Assembly (NCBI RefSeq): GCF_027923545.1
Contig: NZ_BROH01000007.1
Span: 124,001-188,000 of the forward strand
Direction of reading: 5' to 3'
DNA: 64,000 bases
From: Sinisalibacter aestuarii
Lineage (GTDB): Bacteria > Pseudomonadota > Alphaproteobacteria > Rhodobacterales > Rhodobacteraceae
The position numbers and the translations under genes are program-made. The notes under the pieces were generated by a model. The model saw only the letters and a program-made list of their open reading frames with translations. It was not told the DNA's origin and did no database searches. Below are positions 28,240 through 35,234 of the stretch, piece after piece. Within the stretch, counting starts at the first letter, position 1. Each line of letters begins with the position of its first letter.

Positions 28240-28560
28240 ATGCCCAAGCTGGTGCGCCTGTATATCAAGAACGTCCTGTTCGGCTTCGCGCTGTCGGGGG
28301 TGTTCGTCTTTGCGCTGCTTTACACCAATGTGGCCAACCTCTGGCACCTGATCTCGACCTCCGACATGGGCTGGATCGCCGTGGTGATGCTCGTCTTCTT
28401 CAACGGCGTGGTATTCGCCGGGGTGCAATTCGCCATCTCCGTGATGCGGATGGAAACCGATGACGACGAGCCGAGGGGCGGCAAGCGCGTGCCGGTGGCG
28501 ACGACGATCCCTGCCCGGGTGAAAGCCGTGGCCGAGGCCCCGCGCCGCCGCCAGCACTGA
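28240..28560 (+). CDS. Small two-span membrane protein
   Basis: A 106-residue protein with two hydrophobic segments, about residues 11-30 (FGFALSGVFVFALLYTN) and 43-66 (IAVVMLVFFNGVVFAGVQFA), and an Arg-rich cytoplasmic tail. I do not recognise a named domain. Start at 28240 is supported by GGGGGA 7-12 nt upstream; the frame could extend to 28174 without ribosome site. It stands alone after nusB, and a GNAT gene follows 17 nt later, so the two may be co-transcribed. Confidence 0.7.
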   Translation: MPKLVRLYIKNVLFGFALSGVFVFALLYTNVANLWHLISTSDMGWIAVVMLVFFNGVVFAGVQFAISVMRMETDDDEPRGGKRVPVATTIPARVKAVAEAPRRRQH

Positions 28561-28577
28561 ATATCTGAGACACTGCC

Positions 28578-29078
28578 ATGACTGAGGGGGCCGCAGGCCC
28601 GCAGGCGAAGGTGCGCCCCTTCGCCAGCGGCGATATCGACTGGATCGTGCAGCGCCACGGCGCGCTCTATGCTGAGGATCAGGGCTTTGACGCTTCGTTC
28701 GAGGCGTTGGTTGCCGAGATCCTGGCGGATTTCATGGCGCGTGACCGCCGTCCGGTGGAGAACGGCTGGATCATGGAAGCGGACGGCGCGCGGCTGGGCT
28801 GCGTTTTCGTGGTTGCCGAGGACGATGAAACGGCGCGCCTACGGCTGATGCTGGTGGAACCCGGCGCGCGGGGGCAGGGTGTGGGGCAGAGCTTGCTTGA
28901 GACGGCGATCGACCATGCCCGCAGTCAGGGGTTCACCCACATGGTGCTGTGGACACAGGAAGCCCTGCACGCCGCGGTGCGGCTCTATGCGCGCAACGGG
29001 TTTCGGCTGGTCGAAAGCGCGACGGGTGTGCATTTCGGGCGCGAGATCGTCAACCAGACATGGCAAAGGGCGCTCTGA
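28578..29078 (+). CDS. GNAT-family N-acetyltransferase
   Basis: A 166-residue single-domain GNAT. The acetyl-CoA pyrophosphate loop is visible as RLMLVEPGARGQGVGQSLLE (R/QxxGxG/A pattern) at about residues 93-112, followed by ARSQGFTHMVLWT and the terminal strand ARNGFRLVES. Bacterial proteins of this layout are sometimes fused to MarR regulators; this one has only the transferase part. Substrate unknown. It converges on the IYD-like gene. Confidence 0.85.
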   Translation: MTEGAAGPQAKVRPFASGDIDWIVQRHGALYAEDQGFDASFEALVAEILADFMARDRRPVENGWIMEADGARLGCVFVVAEDDETARLRLMLVEPGARGQGVGQSLLETAIDHARSQGFTHMVLWTQEALHAAVRLYARNGFRLVESATGVHFGREIVNQTWQRAL

Positions 29079-29089
29079 CGCCGCCGCGG

Positions 29090-29788
29090 CTATGAGCCGT
29101 CGAACACCGTGAGGATATCCTCAAGCGGTTTCTTCATCTTCGCCACGGCGGGCACGGTGGCATTGTCCGCCGGATGGCCCACCGCAAGGATCATCACCGG
29201 TTTTTCCGAGGCCGGGCGGCCCAGCGTGGCGTTCAGAAACTTCATCGGGTTCGGTGTGTGGGTGAGGCAGCTCAGCCCCGCCTGATGCAGCGCGGCGATC
29301 AGAAAGCCGGTGGCGATGCCCACGCTTTCGGGCACGTAATAGTTCTTGAACCGCGTGCCGTCGTCCCACTCGCCCCAGCGCTGGGCGAAGATGACGATCA
29401 GCCAGGGCGCGTCCTCCAGATGCGGCTTGGCGGCGTCGGTGCCGAGCGGCTCCAGCGCCTTCAGCCATTCATCGCCCGCGCCGCCCTCGTAGAAGCGCTC
29501 TTCCTCCGCCTCCGCCTCGGCGCGGATGCGCGCCTTCAGGCCCGAGTCGGAGATCGCGGCGAAGAACCAGGGCTGGTGATTGGCGCCCGACGGCGCGCGG
29601 CCTGCCGTGGCCACCGCCCTCTCGATCACCGCGCGCGGCACCGGGCGGCGGGAGAAATCGCGCACCGAGTGGCGCTTTGTCATCAGCTCGAAAAAGGCGG
29701 TGACGCGCGCCAGCATCTCCTCGTCCGGCCAGTCGAACCGGTCGGGCAGCGGCAGCGGCGCGTGGGGCAGATTGTCTTTGGAAAACAT
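29090..29788 (-). CDS. Iodotyrosine deiodinase-like nitroreductase-fold flavoprotein
   Basis: A 232-residue FMN enzyme. It matches the IYD subfamily rather than generic nitroreductases: KRHSVRDFS (FMN phosphate), TAGRAPSGANHQPWFF, LTHTPNPMKFLNATLGRPA and the C-terminal VGHPADNATVP. The three residues that in mammalian IYD hold the zwitterion of halotyrosine (Glu, Tyr four later, Lys 21 after that) are present at Glu96, Tyr100 and Lys121 with identical spacing. Reductive dehalogenation of halotyrosines is thus plausible. Start at 29788 (GGAGGG, 8 nt); the frame extends to 29854 without support. Confidence 0.85.
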   Translation of the reverse strand: MFSKDNLPHAPLPLPDRFDWPDEEMLARVTAFFELMTKRHSVRDFSRRPVPRAVIERAVATAGRAPSGANHQPWFFAAISDSGLKARIRAEAEAEEERFYEGGAGDEWLKALEPLGTDAAKPHLEDAPWLIVIFAQRWGEWDDGTRFKNYYVPESVGIATGFLIAALHQAGLSCLTHTPNPMKFLNATLGRPASEKPVMILAVGHPADNATVPAVAKMKKPLEDILTVFDGS

Positions 29789-29868
29789 GAGGCCCTCCGG
29801 GAACAGCCCGGCGAGCCTAGAAAGTGGCGGGACCGCACGCAACCGTTGAGGCAACTTAATTCCCGAGG

Positions 29869-29884
29869 ACCTGTATATACAGGT
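29869..29884 (+). promoter_or_regulatory. Perfect 16-bp palindrome
   Basis: ACCTGTATATACAGGT is fully self-complementary and sits about 80 bp before the IYD-like gene on the minus strand. The CTG-N6-CAG form is too short for an enterobacterial LexA box. It is a good candidate operator for a dimeric regulator of the IYD-like gene. Confidence 0.5.
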
Positions 29885-30036
29885 GGGCGCCAGGTAACCG
29901 AACCACGATCCGGACAGAGCCAGCTCCCTCGGAAGTCTTTAAGGCCACCGGAATTTGTCCTCGTGACGAGAAGGGCAGACCGCCACCAGCCTATCTAGGC
30001 GCGCGCAGGGGCCGAAGCAACCCCGCTGCGCTCCCG

Positions 30037-30084
30037 CTTCTCTGTTCGTCAAATACCTCGGGGGTCCGGGGGCTGGCCCCCGGT
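30037..30084 (-). repeat. Dispersed composite repeat, copy D (inverted)
   Basis: On the minus strand: hairpin CCGGGGG-cc-agCCCCCGG (30067-30084), then acccccgaggtatttgacg and aacagagaag. This is one of the best-preserved copies of the composite element. It lies just left of the mmcB LexA box. Confidence 0.7.
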
Positions 30085-30100
30085 CCGGCACTTGCCATTT

Positions 30101-30115
30101 GTTCATGGATTGTTC
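30101..30115 (+). promoter_or_regulatory. LexA (SOS) box upstream of mmcB
   Basis: GTTCATGGATTGTTC is a perfect GTTC-N7-GTTC ending 11 nt before the mmcB start codon. In Caulobacter mmcB is known as an SOS gene, so LexA control here is well supported by context. Confidence 0.85.
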
Positions 30116-30126
30116 ATGCTTGCCGC

Positions 30127-30582
30127 ATGCAGGATATCGCCCTTCAACCCGGACAAATCCTCGCGCGCGGCGTGGCGCGGCATCTGCGGCTGCATGATTT
30201 CGTGTCGGTCGAGGAATTCGTGCCGGTGCGCGGGCTCCGGATGGATGTGTTCGCGCTCGGGCCGAAGGGCGAATTCTGGGTTGTCGAATGCAAGTCGAGC
30301 CGGGTCGATTTCACCTCCGACAGCAAGTGGCAGGGCTATCTCGAATGGGGCGACCGCTATTTCTGGGCGGTGGATGCCGACTTCCCGACCGAGCTTCTGC
30401 CCGCCGAGACCGGGCTGATCATCGCCGACGGTTACGATGCCGAGATCATCCGCATGGGGCCGGAGACGAAGCTCGCCCCGGCGCGGCGCAAGGTGCTCAT
30501 GCAGAAATTCGCCCGCCACGCGGCAAGCCGGCTGCAGGGCTTCCGCGATCCGGGCGTCAGCGCTCTTTCCGGCCCTTGTTAG
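30127..30582 (+). CDS. mmcB: DNA repair putative endonuclease MmcB
   Basis: A 151-residue protein of the MmcB family, linked in Caulobacter to mitomycin C resistance and damage-induced mutagenesis. It has a PD-(D/E)xK-like core: an Asp in RGLRMDVFALG, then FWVVECKSSRVDFTSD, with the ECK motif as nuclease signature. The ribosome site is weak, and the LexA box lies in the expected operator position. Its 3' end overlaps the convergent DUF6324 gene by 26 nt. Confidence 0.92.
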   Translation: MQDIALQPGQILARGVARHLRLHDFVSVEEFVPVRGLRMDVFALGPKGEFWVVECKSSRVDFTSDSKWQGYLEWGDRYFWAVDADFPTELLPAETGLIIADGYDAEIIRMGPETKLAPARRKVLMQKFARHAASRLQGFRDPGVSALSGPC

Positions 30583-30772
30583 CCTTCCCGGCCAGGATGC
30601 GCGCCTGCTCGGCGGCGGCGCGGATCTCTTCGGCGATATCCTCGGCCTCGTCCGGGTCGAAATCCAGCGGCAGGTCGATCCCGTCGCCTTCGATATAGAG
30701 CCGCACCATGCCCAGCGTGGTCGGGCCGATTTGCAGGTTCGCGGCGGTATCGCTTTCGGAATTGATGCCCAT
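30557..30772 (-). CDS. DUF6324 small acidic protein
   Basis: A 71-residue acidic protein with an Arg/Lys tail; the pattern GMVRLYIEGDGIDLPLDFDPDEAEDIAEEI matches, from memory, the DUF6324 family of alphaproteobacteria. Function unknown. GGGGAGG lies 6-12 nt before the start. Its end overlaps mmcB by 26 nt in tail-to-tail fashion, and both frames appear genuine. Confidence 0.75.
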   Translation of the reverse strand: MGINSESDTAANLQIGPTTLGMVRLYIEGDGIDLPLDFDPDEAEDIAEEIRAAAEQARILAGKANKGRKER

Positions 30773-30877
30773 GACGGCCTCCCCAGGATGACGCGCGAGC
30801 GATACTCGGGGTGCGCGCGTTTTTCAAGTGCGGGCCTCTTGCAAATGATGCGGACGGGCGGTAAATCCCTCCGGCGT

Positions 30878-30954
30878 GCCGCCTTAGCTCAGTTGGTTAG
30901 AGCGCTGGATTGTGGATCCAGAGGTCCCCCGTTCGAGCCGGGGAGGCGGTACCA
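30878..30954 (+). tRNA. tRNA-His (anticodon GTG)
   Basis: A complete cloverleaf with encoded CCA. Acceptor stem 30878-30884 pairs with 30944-30950, closing with a G1-U72 wobble; the anticodon stem ctgga/tccag surrounds loop ttgtgga with anticodon GTG; the T arm reads ccccc gttcgag ccggg with one mismatch position. The discriminator is A73, and the base before G1 is T, so the otherwise universal G-1 of tRNA-His is not encoded. That fits the alphaproteobacterial clade reported to have lost G-1. Confidence 0.95.
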
Positions 30955-31010
30955 TCTCTCTCCACATGGCAATCGCGTCGGGCCTTGTCACCGCGCTGGA
31001 TGCGGGCTTG

Positions 31011-31919
31011 TCACTCTGCGACTTCTTTGAGGAATTCCGAAAAAGCCTGATAGGCCGCGCCCCAGGGAAATTTGAAGAACGGGTCGGGTTCGCGCCATCC
31101 TTCGCCGTAATTGAGCGCGAGCATCTTCTCGGGTTCGGCGGGAATATCGTAGCCGGTAACCGGGCAGGGCCGTGTGGGAAACACCTCGTCGCGCTTCAGC
31201 TGCCCGCGCGTATGCGGGTAGACATAGACCTTGCCATTGGCGACCCAGGCCGGGAACAGGTCGATCTCGGTCGCGCCGGCGGGCCGCAGCTTGGCGATGC
31301 CGCGCACCTTCTTGCCCTCTGGGTCCAGCAGCCCCTTTTGCTCAAGCTCCGCCAGCAGCCCCTTCCAGGCCGCCGCCGCCTTGCGCTCGCTGGTGGCGGG
31401 GATCACCACGGCAAGGTCGATATCGTCGTCATGTTCGATCAGCCTGCCATCGCGCACCACGCCAAGCAGGGTGCCGGAATTGAGGAAGACCTCGTATCCC
31501 TCCTGCTTCAGATCCGCGATCAGCGTGCCCACATGGTCCCAGACATGATCGTGGTCGAGCGTGGAGAAATTGCTCGTCTTGAAGCCGTGATTGGTGAAGA
31601 TCTCGGGCGCGAGGTAGTCGTCGATCTGTTGTTTCAGCCGGTCGAACCGGTCGCTCTCGCCGCGCACTTCGCGTTGGGCGCGCAGGGCGTTCAGATGCGC
31701 CATGGTCTGCGACGGGCGGATGCGCCCGATCATGCAGACGAGCACCATCGCCTCGTACCAGTCCAGGCCAGGCTTGCGCGGGCGCAACTCCTTCAACTCG
31801 CCGAAATAGTGCCAATGCGGGAAGTCACCGCGCGGCGCGAGGATCTCGGCCAGCGCGATGGCGCGGATTTCGGCGGTTCGGCCCGGGGTTGCGGGGGCCT
31901 TTTTCTTTACTGTCGGCAT
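31011..31919 (-). CDS. LicD/fukutin-like nucleotidyl- or phosphotransferase
   Basis: A 302-residue protein. The LicD-type signature FLNSGTLLGVVRDG, then EHDDDIDLAV with its paired acidic residues, marks a divalent-metal-dependent transferase of the nucleotidyltransferase fold; LicD proteins put phosphocholine or other phospho-groups on surface glycans. The N-terminal 110 residues are Arg-rich and lack a recognised domain. Start at 31919 (MPTVKKK) is chosen over the far 32000 for its basic N terminus and nearby GAG-rich leader. Surface-glycan decoration is plausible, given kps genes nearby, but unproven. Confidence 0.75.
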   Translation of the reverse strand: MPTVKKKAPATPGRTAEIRAIALAEILAPRGDFPHWHYFGELKELRPRKPGLDWYEAMVLVCMIGRIRPSQTMAHLNALRAQREVRGESDRFDRLKQQIDDYLAPEIFTNHGFKTSNFSTLDHDHVWDHVGTLIADLKQEGYEVFLNSGTLLGVVRDGRLIEHDDDIDLAVVIPATSERKAAAAWKGLLAELEQKGLLDPEGKKVRGIAKLRPAGATEIDLFPAWVANGKVYVYPHTRGQLKRDEVFPTRPCPVTGYDIPAEPEKMLALNYGEGWREPDPFFKFPWGAAYQAFSEFLKEVAE

Positions 31920-32042
31920 CTGCTCTACTCGTCCGCGCCCCCGGTTGCGTCCGGGGTTGGAATTGGCTGCGATACTGTCCGACGCGCGGTTTGCTGACAA
32001 GTCTTGCGGGAAAAAGGGTTAAACCTCTGTGGCTTGTTCGCG

Positions 32043-32351
32043 TCAGCCACCGGGGGTGACGGCGATCTCCTGGCGCAGCGTGGTGCCGTCGAGGCCATAG
32101 ATCAGGATGCGCCCGTCATCGGTGACCACGCCAAGCCAGTCGGGGCCACGGGTGATCGCGGTGGCGGCCACACCATCGGGCAGCGCGATCTGGTCGGGGA
32201 GCGGCACGGTGCCCTCGGCATTGAAGCGCATGACAATCACGGCGATCAGCACTATGAAGCCCGCAATCATCGTTACCGTCAGGGCTGTCACCAGCGTCTT
32301 GAGGTAGCGCAGGAGCCGCGCGTCTTTCTCGGGGAGGGGAGCCTCGTCCAT
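32043..32351 (-). CDS. DUF6476 single-span membrane protein
   Basis: A 102-residue protein with a short charged N terminus, one membrane helix (about residues 20-42, LVTALTVTMIAGFIVLIAVIV) and a periplasmic beta-rich domain (PLPDQIALPDG, ILIYGLDG). This matches the DUF6476 family found beside rluD genes in Rhodobacteraceae. The start at 32351 uses GGAAGG 7 nt upstream and shares the tetranucleotide CATG with the divergent rluD start. Function unknown. Confidence 0.8.
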   Translation of the reverse strand: MDEAPLPEKDARLLRYLKTLVTALTVTMIAGFIVLIAVIVMRFNAEGTVPLPDQIALPDGVAATAITRGPDWLGVVTDDGRILIYGLDGTTLRQEIAVTPGG

Positions 32352-33396
32352 GCCAGTGCCTTCCATCGTCCGGGTCACCATCGCCGACGACCCGCCTTCG
32401 CGCCTTGATAAGGCGCTGGCGCGCGATGTGCCAGAGCAAGCGGCGCTGAGCCGGTCGCGGCTGGCGCGACTGATCGCCGAGGGCGCGGTGACGCGCGATG
32501 GCGCGCCGCTGACCGACGCGAAGGCGAAGGTGGCGGCGGGCGAGGTGATCGAGATCGCCGTGCCGGAGGCCGGGGAAAGCCATATCGCGCCGGAAGAGAT
32601 CGCGCTCGATATCGTCTACGAGGATGACGACCTCATCGTCATCAACAAGCCCGCCGGCATGGTGGTGCACCCCGCGCCGGGCAGCCCGAGCGGCACGCTG
32701 GTCAACGCGCTGCTGGCCCATTGCGGCGATACGTTGTCGGGTGTGGGCGGCGAGAAGCGGCCCGGCGTGGTGCACCGGATCGACAAGGATACGTCGGGCC
32801 TGCTCGTTGTCGCCAAGTCCGACGCCGCGCATCACGGCCTTGCCGCGCAGTTCGAGCGCCACAGCGTCGACCGGCACTACCGCGCCGTGGTGTTCGGCCT
32901 GCCGGATATGGGCGATCCACGCCTGAAGGGCGTGAAGGGGGCGAGCTTCGAGCCGGGCAACGTGCTGAAGATCACCACCCAGCTCGCCCGCCACAAGACC
33001 GACCGGCAGCGTCAGGCGGTGGTCTGGTCGAACGGCCGCCACGCGGTGACGCGGGCGCGGGTGGTCGAGGCTTATGGCACGCCGCCGGCGGTGGCGCTGG
33101 TGGATTGCTGGCTGGAAACCGGGCGCACGCACCAGATCCGCGTGCATATGGCCCATGCCGGCCACGCGCTGGTGGGCGACCCGGTCTATGGCGGGCGGCG
33201 CAAGCTGGGCGAAAAGGCGGTGGGCGCGGCGGCGGCGGAGGCGGTGCGCGCCTTTCCCCGTCAGGCGCTGCACGCGGCGACGCTGGGCTTTGTTCATCCC
33301 ATCACCGGCGAAGCGATGCGCTTCGAGGCGCCGCTGCCGGACGATATGGCGGGCCTGATCGCGGCGCTCAGGGGCGCGGCGGGCGGAACGCTCTGA
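32350..33396 (+). CDS. RluD-family 23S rRNA/RNA pseudouridine synthase
   Basis: A 348-residue pseudouridine synthase of the RluA/RluD branch. An S4-like N-terminal part (SRLDKALARD, ARLIAEGAVTRDG) precedes the catalytic domain with the diagnostic HRIDKDTSGLLVVAK, whose Asp is the catalytic residue, and the late motif GRTHQIRVHMAHAGHALVGD. RluD modifies helix 69 of 23S rRNA; RluC is an alternative. GGGGAGGGG lies about 10 nt before the start, inside the divergent DUF6476 gene. Its 3' end overlaps the DUF4386 gene by 29 nt. Confidence 0.92.
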   Translation: MPVPSIVRVTIADDPPSRLDKALARDVPEQAALSRSRLARLIAEGAVTRDGAPLTDAKAKVAAGEVIEIAVPEAGESHIAPEEIALDIVYEDDDLIVINKPAGMVVHPAPGSPSGTLVNALLAHCGDTLSGVGGEKRPGVVHRIDKDTSGLLVVAKSDAAHHGLAAQFERHSVDRHYRAVVFGLPDMGDPRLKGVKGASFEPGNVLKITTQLARHKTDRQRQAVVWSNGRHAVTRARVVEAYGTPPAVALVDCWLETGRTHQIRVHMAHAGHALVGDPVYGGRRKLGEKAVGAAAAEAVRAFPRQALHAATLGFVHPITGEAMRFEAPLPDDMAGLIAALRGAAGGTL

Positions 33397-34027
33397 ACAG
33401 CAGCCAGAGCATCAGGATCAGTTCGCCGAGGAATACATAAGCGGCCAGGTTCAGCGCGTAATCCGGCGTCAGCGCCAGTCCGATGGCGTCGATCAGATAG
33501 CCCAGCCCGGCAAGCCCGACCAGCCAGGCGATCCAGCCGGGCAGGAAAGGCGCCCGCAAACCGACGGCGGCGAGCGCAAGAAGGTGAAGGCCGAAAATGC
33601 TCAGGCTCAGCCCCCAACCATCGGAAAAGACGGTGACCTGTTGCAAAGCGCCCTGGATGCCGTCATCCGTGCCGCCCTGCACCAGCCTGCGGGCGGCGAG
33701 AAGGTGCAGGCACAGCCCGGCGAGGATGATCGCATAGGCGATCCGCAGGATCATCGCGCCGCGCGACATCGCCGGCCAGACCGGGCGGAATACCCGATCC
33801 AGCCCGACCGCGACGACGATATCCAGCACCGCGATCGCGGCGAAGGCCCAGAGCGCGGTCAGCAGCGGGCGCAGGAGCGCGCGGCTCTCCGCCGCGTCTG
33901 GAGCGGCGGCGATATCGGGCAGGCCCTGCAGGGTGAACATGCCGAGCGGGCCAAGCCCGGTCATCGCGGCGAGCCCGAGCCCGGCAACAAGTGCGGCGCG
34001 GCGGGGGAAGGGGGGATATCGGGTCAT
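33368..34027 (-). CDS. DUF4386-like multispan membrane protein
   Basis: A 219-residue membrane protein with about six hydrophobic segments. The stretch GWGLSLSIFGLHLLALAAVG and the end pattern GYLIDAIGLAL with GELILMLWLLFRAF match DUF4386, a family of unknown role. The start is taken at 34027; 34039 is also possible as both have weak ribosome sites. It overlaps the rluD end by 29 nt. A perfect LexA box lies about 125 bp upstream, shared with rpoH. Confidence 0.75.
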   Translation of the reverse strand: MTRYPPFPRRAALVAGLGLAAMTGLGPLGMFTLQGLPDIAAAPDAAESRALLRPLLTALWAFAAIAVLDIVVAVGLDRVFRPVWPAMSRGAMILRIAYAIILAGLCLHLLAARRLVQGGTDDGIQGALQQVTVFSDGWGLSLSIFGLHLLALAAVGLRAPFLPGWIAWLVGLAGLGYLIDAIGLALTPDYALNLAAYVFLGELILMLWLLFRAFRPPRP

Positions 34028-34151
34028 GGCGCGGAGCATAACACAGCGATTGCCCGGGCCGAACGCGGATATGAGGCGATATGCGGCGCAAAAACCTGAT
34101 TGAAACACTCTGCAATTCGGCGTGACCCCCCTGTTTCTCCGACGGAAACGG

Positions 34152-34166
34152 GTTCATACTTCGTTC
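34152..34166 (+). promoter_or_regulatory. LexA (SOS) box between DUF4386 gene and rpoH
   Basis: GTTCATACTTCGTTC is a perfect GTTC-N7-GTTC and differs by one spacer base from the box at pdeM. It lies 31 bp upstream of the rpoH -35 candidate and 125 bp upstream of the divergent DUF4386 gene. Which gene it serves cannot be told from sequence. Confidence 0.6.
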
Positions 34167-34196
34167 AATTCCCTGCGATAGGGAGAAGTTCGACGT

Positions 34197-34224
34197 CTTG
34201 AATGCCGTGTATTGGCCCTTATAT
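34197..34224 (+). promoter_or_regulatory. Candidate heat-shock (sigma-32) or sigma-70 promoter of rpoH
   Basis: CTTGAA at 34197-34202 and TTATAT at 34219-34224, 16 bp apart, fit the alphaproteobacterial sigma-32 pattern and would also pass as a sigma-70 promoter. It lies 45 bp before the rpoH start. Autoregulation of rpoH is known in related bacteria. Confidence 0.5.
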
Positions 34225-34268
34225 CCAATGTTAAGCCTCGAAACATTCGAGCGCATAAGGGAGAGCCT

Positions 34269-35165
34269 ATGAGCAACTACCAGAATTTGCCGGCCCCGAC
34301 CCCGGAAGGCGGCCTGAACCGATATCTTCAGGAAATCCGCAAGTTTCCGATGCTGGAGCCGGAACAGGAATACATGCTGGCCAAGCGCTGGGTGGATCAC
34401 GAAGACACCGACGCGGCGCACCAGCTCGTCACCAGCCATCTGCGGCTCGCCGCCAAGATCGCGATGGGCTATCGCGGCTATGGGCTGCCGCAGGCGGAGG
34501 TGATCTCGGAAGCCAATGTGGGCCTGATGCAGGCCGTGAAGCGGTTTGACCCGGAGAAGGGCTTCCGCCTCGCCACCTATGCGATGTGGTGGATTCGCGC
34601 CTCGATCCAGGAATATATCCTGCGTTCGTGGTCGCTGGTGAAGCTTGGCACCACCTCGGCGCAGAAGAAGCTGTTTTTCAACCTGCGCAAGGCCAAGGCC
34701 CGGATCGGTGCGCTGGAAGAGGGCGATATGCACCCCGACAACGTCAAGAAGATCGCCAACGATCTCAACGTGACCGAGGACGAGGTGATCTCGATGAACC
34801 GGCGGATGTCGGGCGGCGATGCCTCGCTCAACGCCACGATCTCGGCCGATGGCGATTCGTCGATGCAATGGCAGGACTGGCTTGAGGACGAGGATGCCGA
34901 CCAGGCCAGCGATTACGAGGCGCGCGACGAGCTGGAAACCCGGCGCGAGATGCTGGTGGAGGCGATGAGCGTGCTCAACGACCGTGAGAAGGACATTCTC
35001 ACCCAGCGCCGCCTGACCGACCGGACGATCACGCTCGAAGACCTCAGCGAGCAATATGGCGTGAGCCGCGAGCGCATTCGCCAGATCGAGGTGCGGGCCT
35101 TCGAGAAGCTGCAAAAGCGGATGCAGGAACTCGCCGCCGACAAGGGCCTGCTTGAAAGCGCCTAA
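34269..35165 (+). CDS. rpoH: RNA polymerase sigma factor RpoH (sigma-32, RpoHI type)
   Basis: RpoH directs heat-shock transcription. The 298-residue protein has region 2 (KRFDPEKGFRLATYAMWWIRASIQEYILRSW), the RpoH box QKKLFFNLRKAKAR, and region 4 with DREKDILTQRRL and GVSRERIRQIEVRAFEKL. The N terminus MSNYQNLPAPTPEGGLNRYL resembles RpoHI of Rhodobacter sphaeroides. Start at 34269 follows GGGAGAG; the longer frame to 34212 is unlikely. Followed by an intrinsic terminator. Confidence 0.95.
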   Translation: MSNYQNLPAPTPEGGLNRYLQEIRKFPMLEPEQEYMLAKRWVDHEDTDAAHQLVTSHLRLAAKIAMGYRGYGLPQAEVISEANVGLMQAVKRFDPEKGFRLATYAMWWIRASIQEYILRSWSLVKLGTTSAQKKLFFNLRKAKARIGALEEGDMHPDNVKKIANDLNVTEDEVISMNRRMSGGDASLNATISADGDSSMQWQDWLEDEDADQASDYEARDELETRREMLVEAMSVLNDREKDILTQRRLTDRTITLEDLSEQYGVSRERIRQIEVRAFEKLQKRMQELAADKGLLESA

Positions 35166-35188
35166 CACCACGGTTTCTTGATGATTTT

Positions 35189-35220
35189 CCCGTCCGGGGC
35201 TACACTCGGGCGGGATTTTT
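35189..35220 (+). terminator. Intrinsic terminator after rpoH
   Basis: An 8-bp stem (35189-35196 with 35207-35214, one G-T pair) is followed by A and five T residues. It lies 24 nt past the rpoH stop and right before the ribosome site of the next gene. Confidence 0.75.
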
Positions 35221-35234
35221 CGGGAGAGGCGACG

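Larger units (their letters stand above)
29789..30126 (+). other. 338-nt intergenic region between the IYD-like gene and mmcB
   Basis: No gene is evident. From left to right it holds the IYD-like gene's leader on the minus strand, a perfect 16-bp palindrome (29869-29884), about 140 nt with no recognisable signal, an inverted copy of the dispersed repeat with its hairpin (30037-30084), and the mmcB LexA box (30101-30115). Confidence 0.7.

Noticed and set aside
29869-29884. Enterobacterial-type LexA box
   Set aside because: The palindrome has CTG-N6-CAG rather than CTG-N10-CAG, and alphaproteobacterial LexA uses a different motif.
30955-31010. Further tRNA genes next to tRNA-His
   Set aside because: No second cloverleaf found in the flanking sequence.
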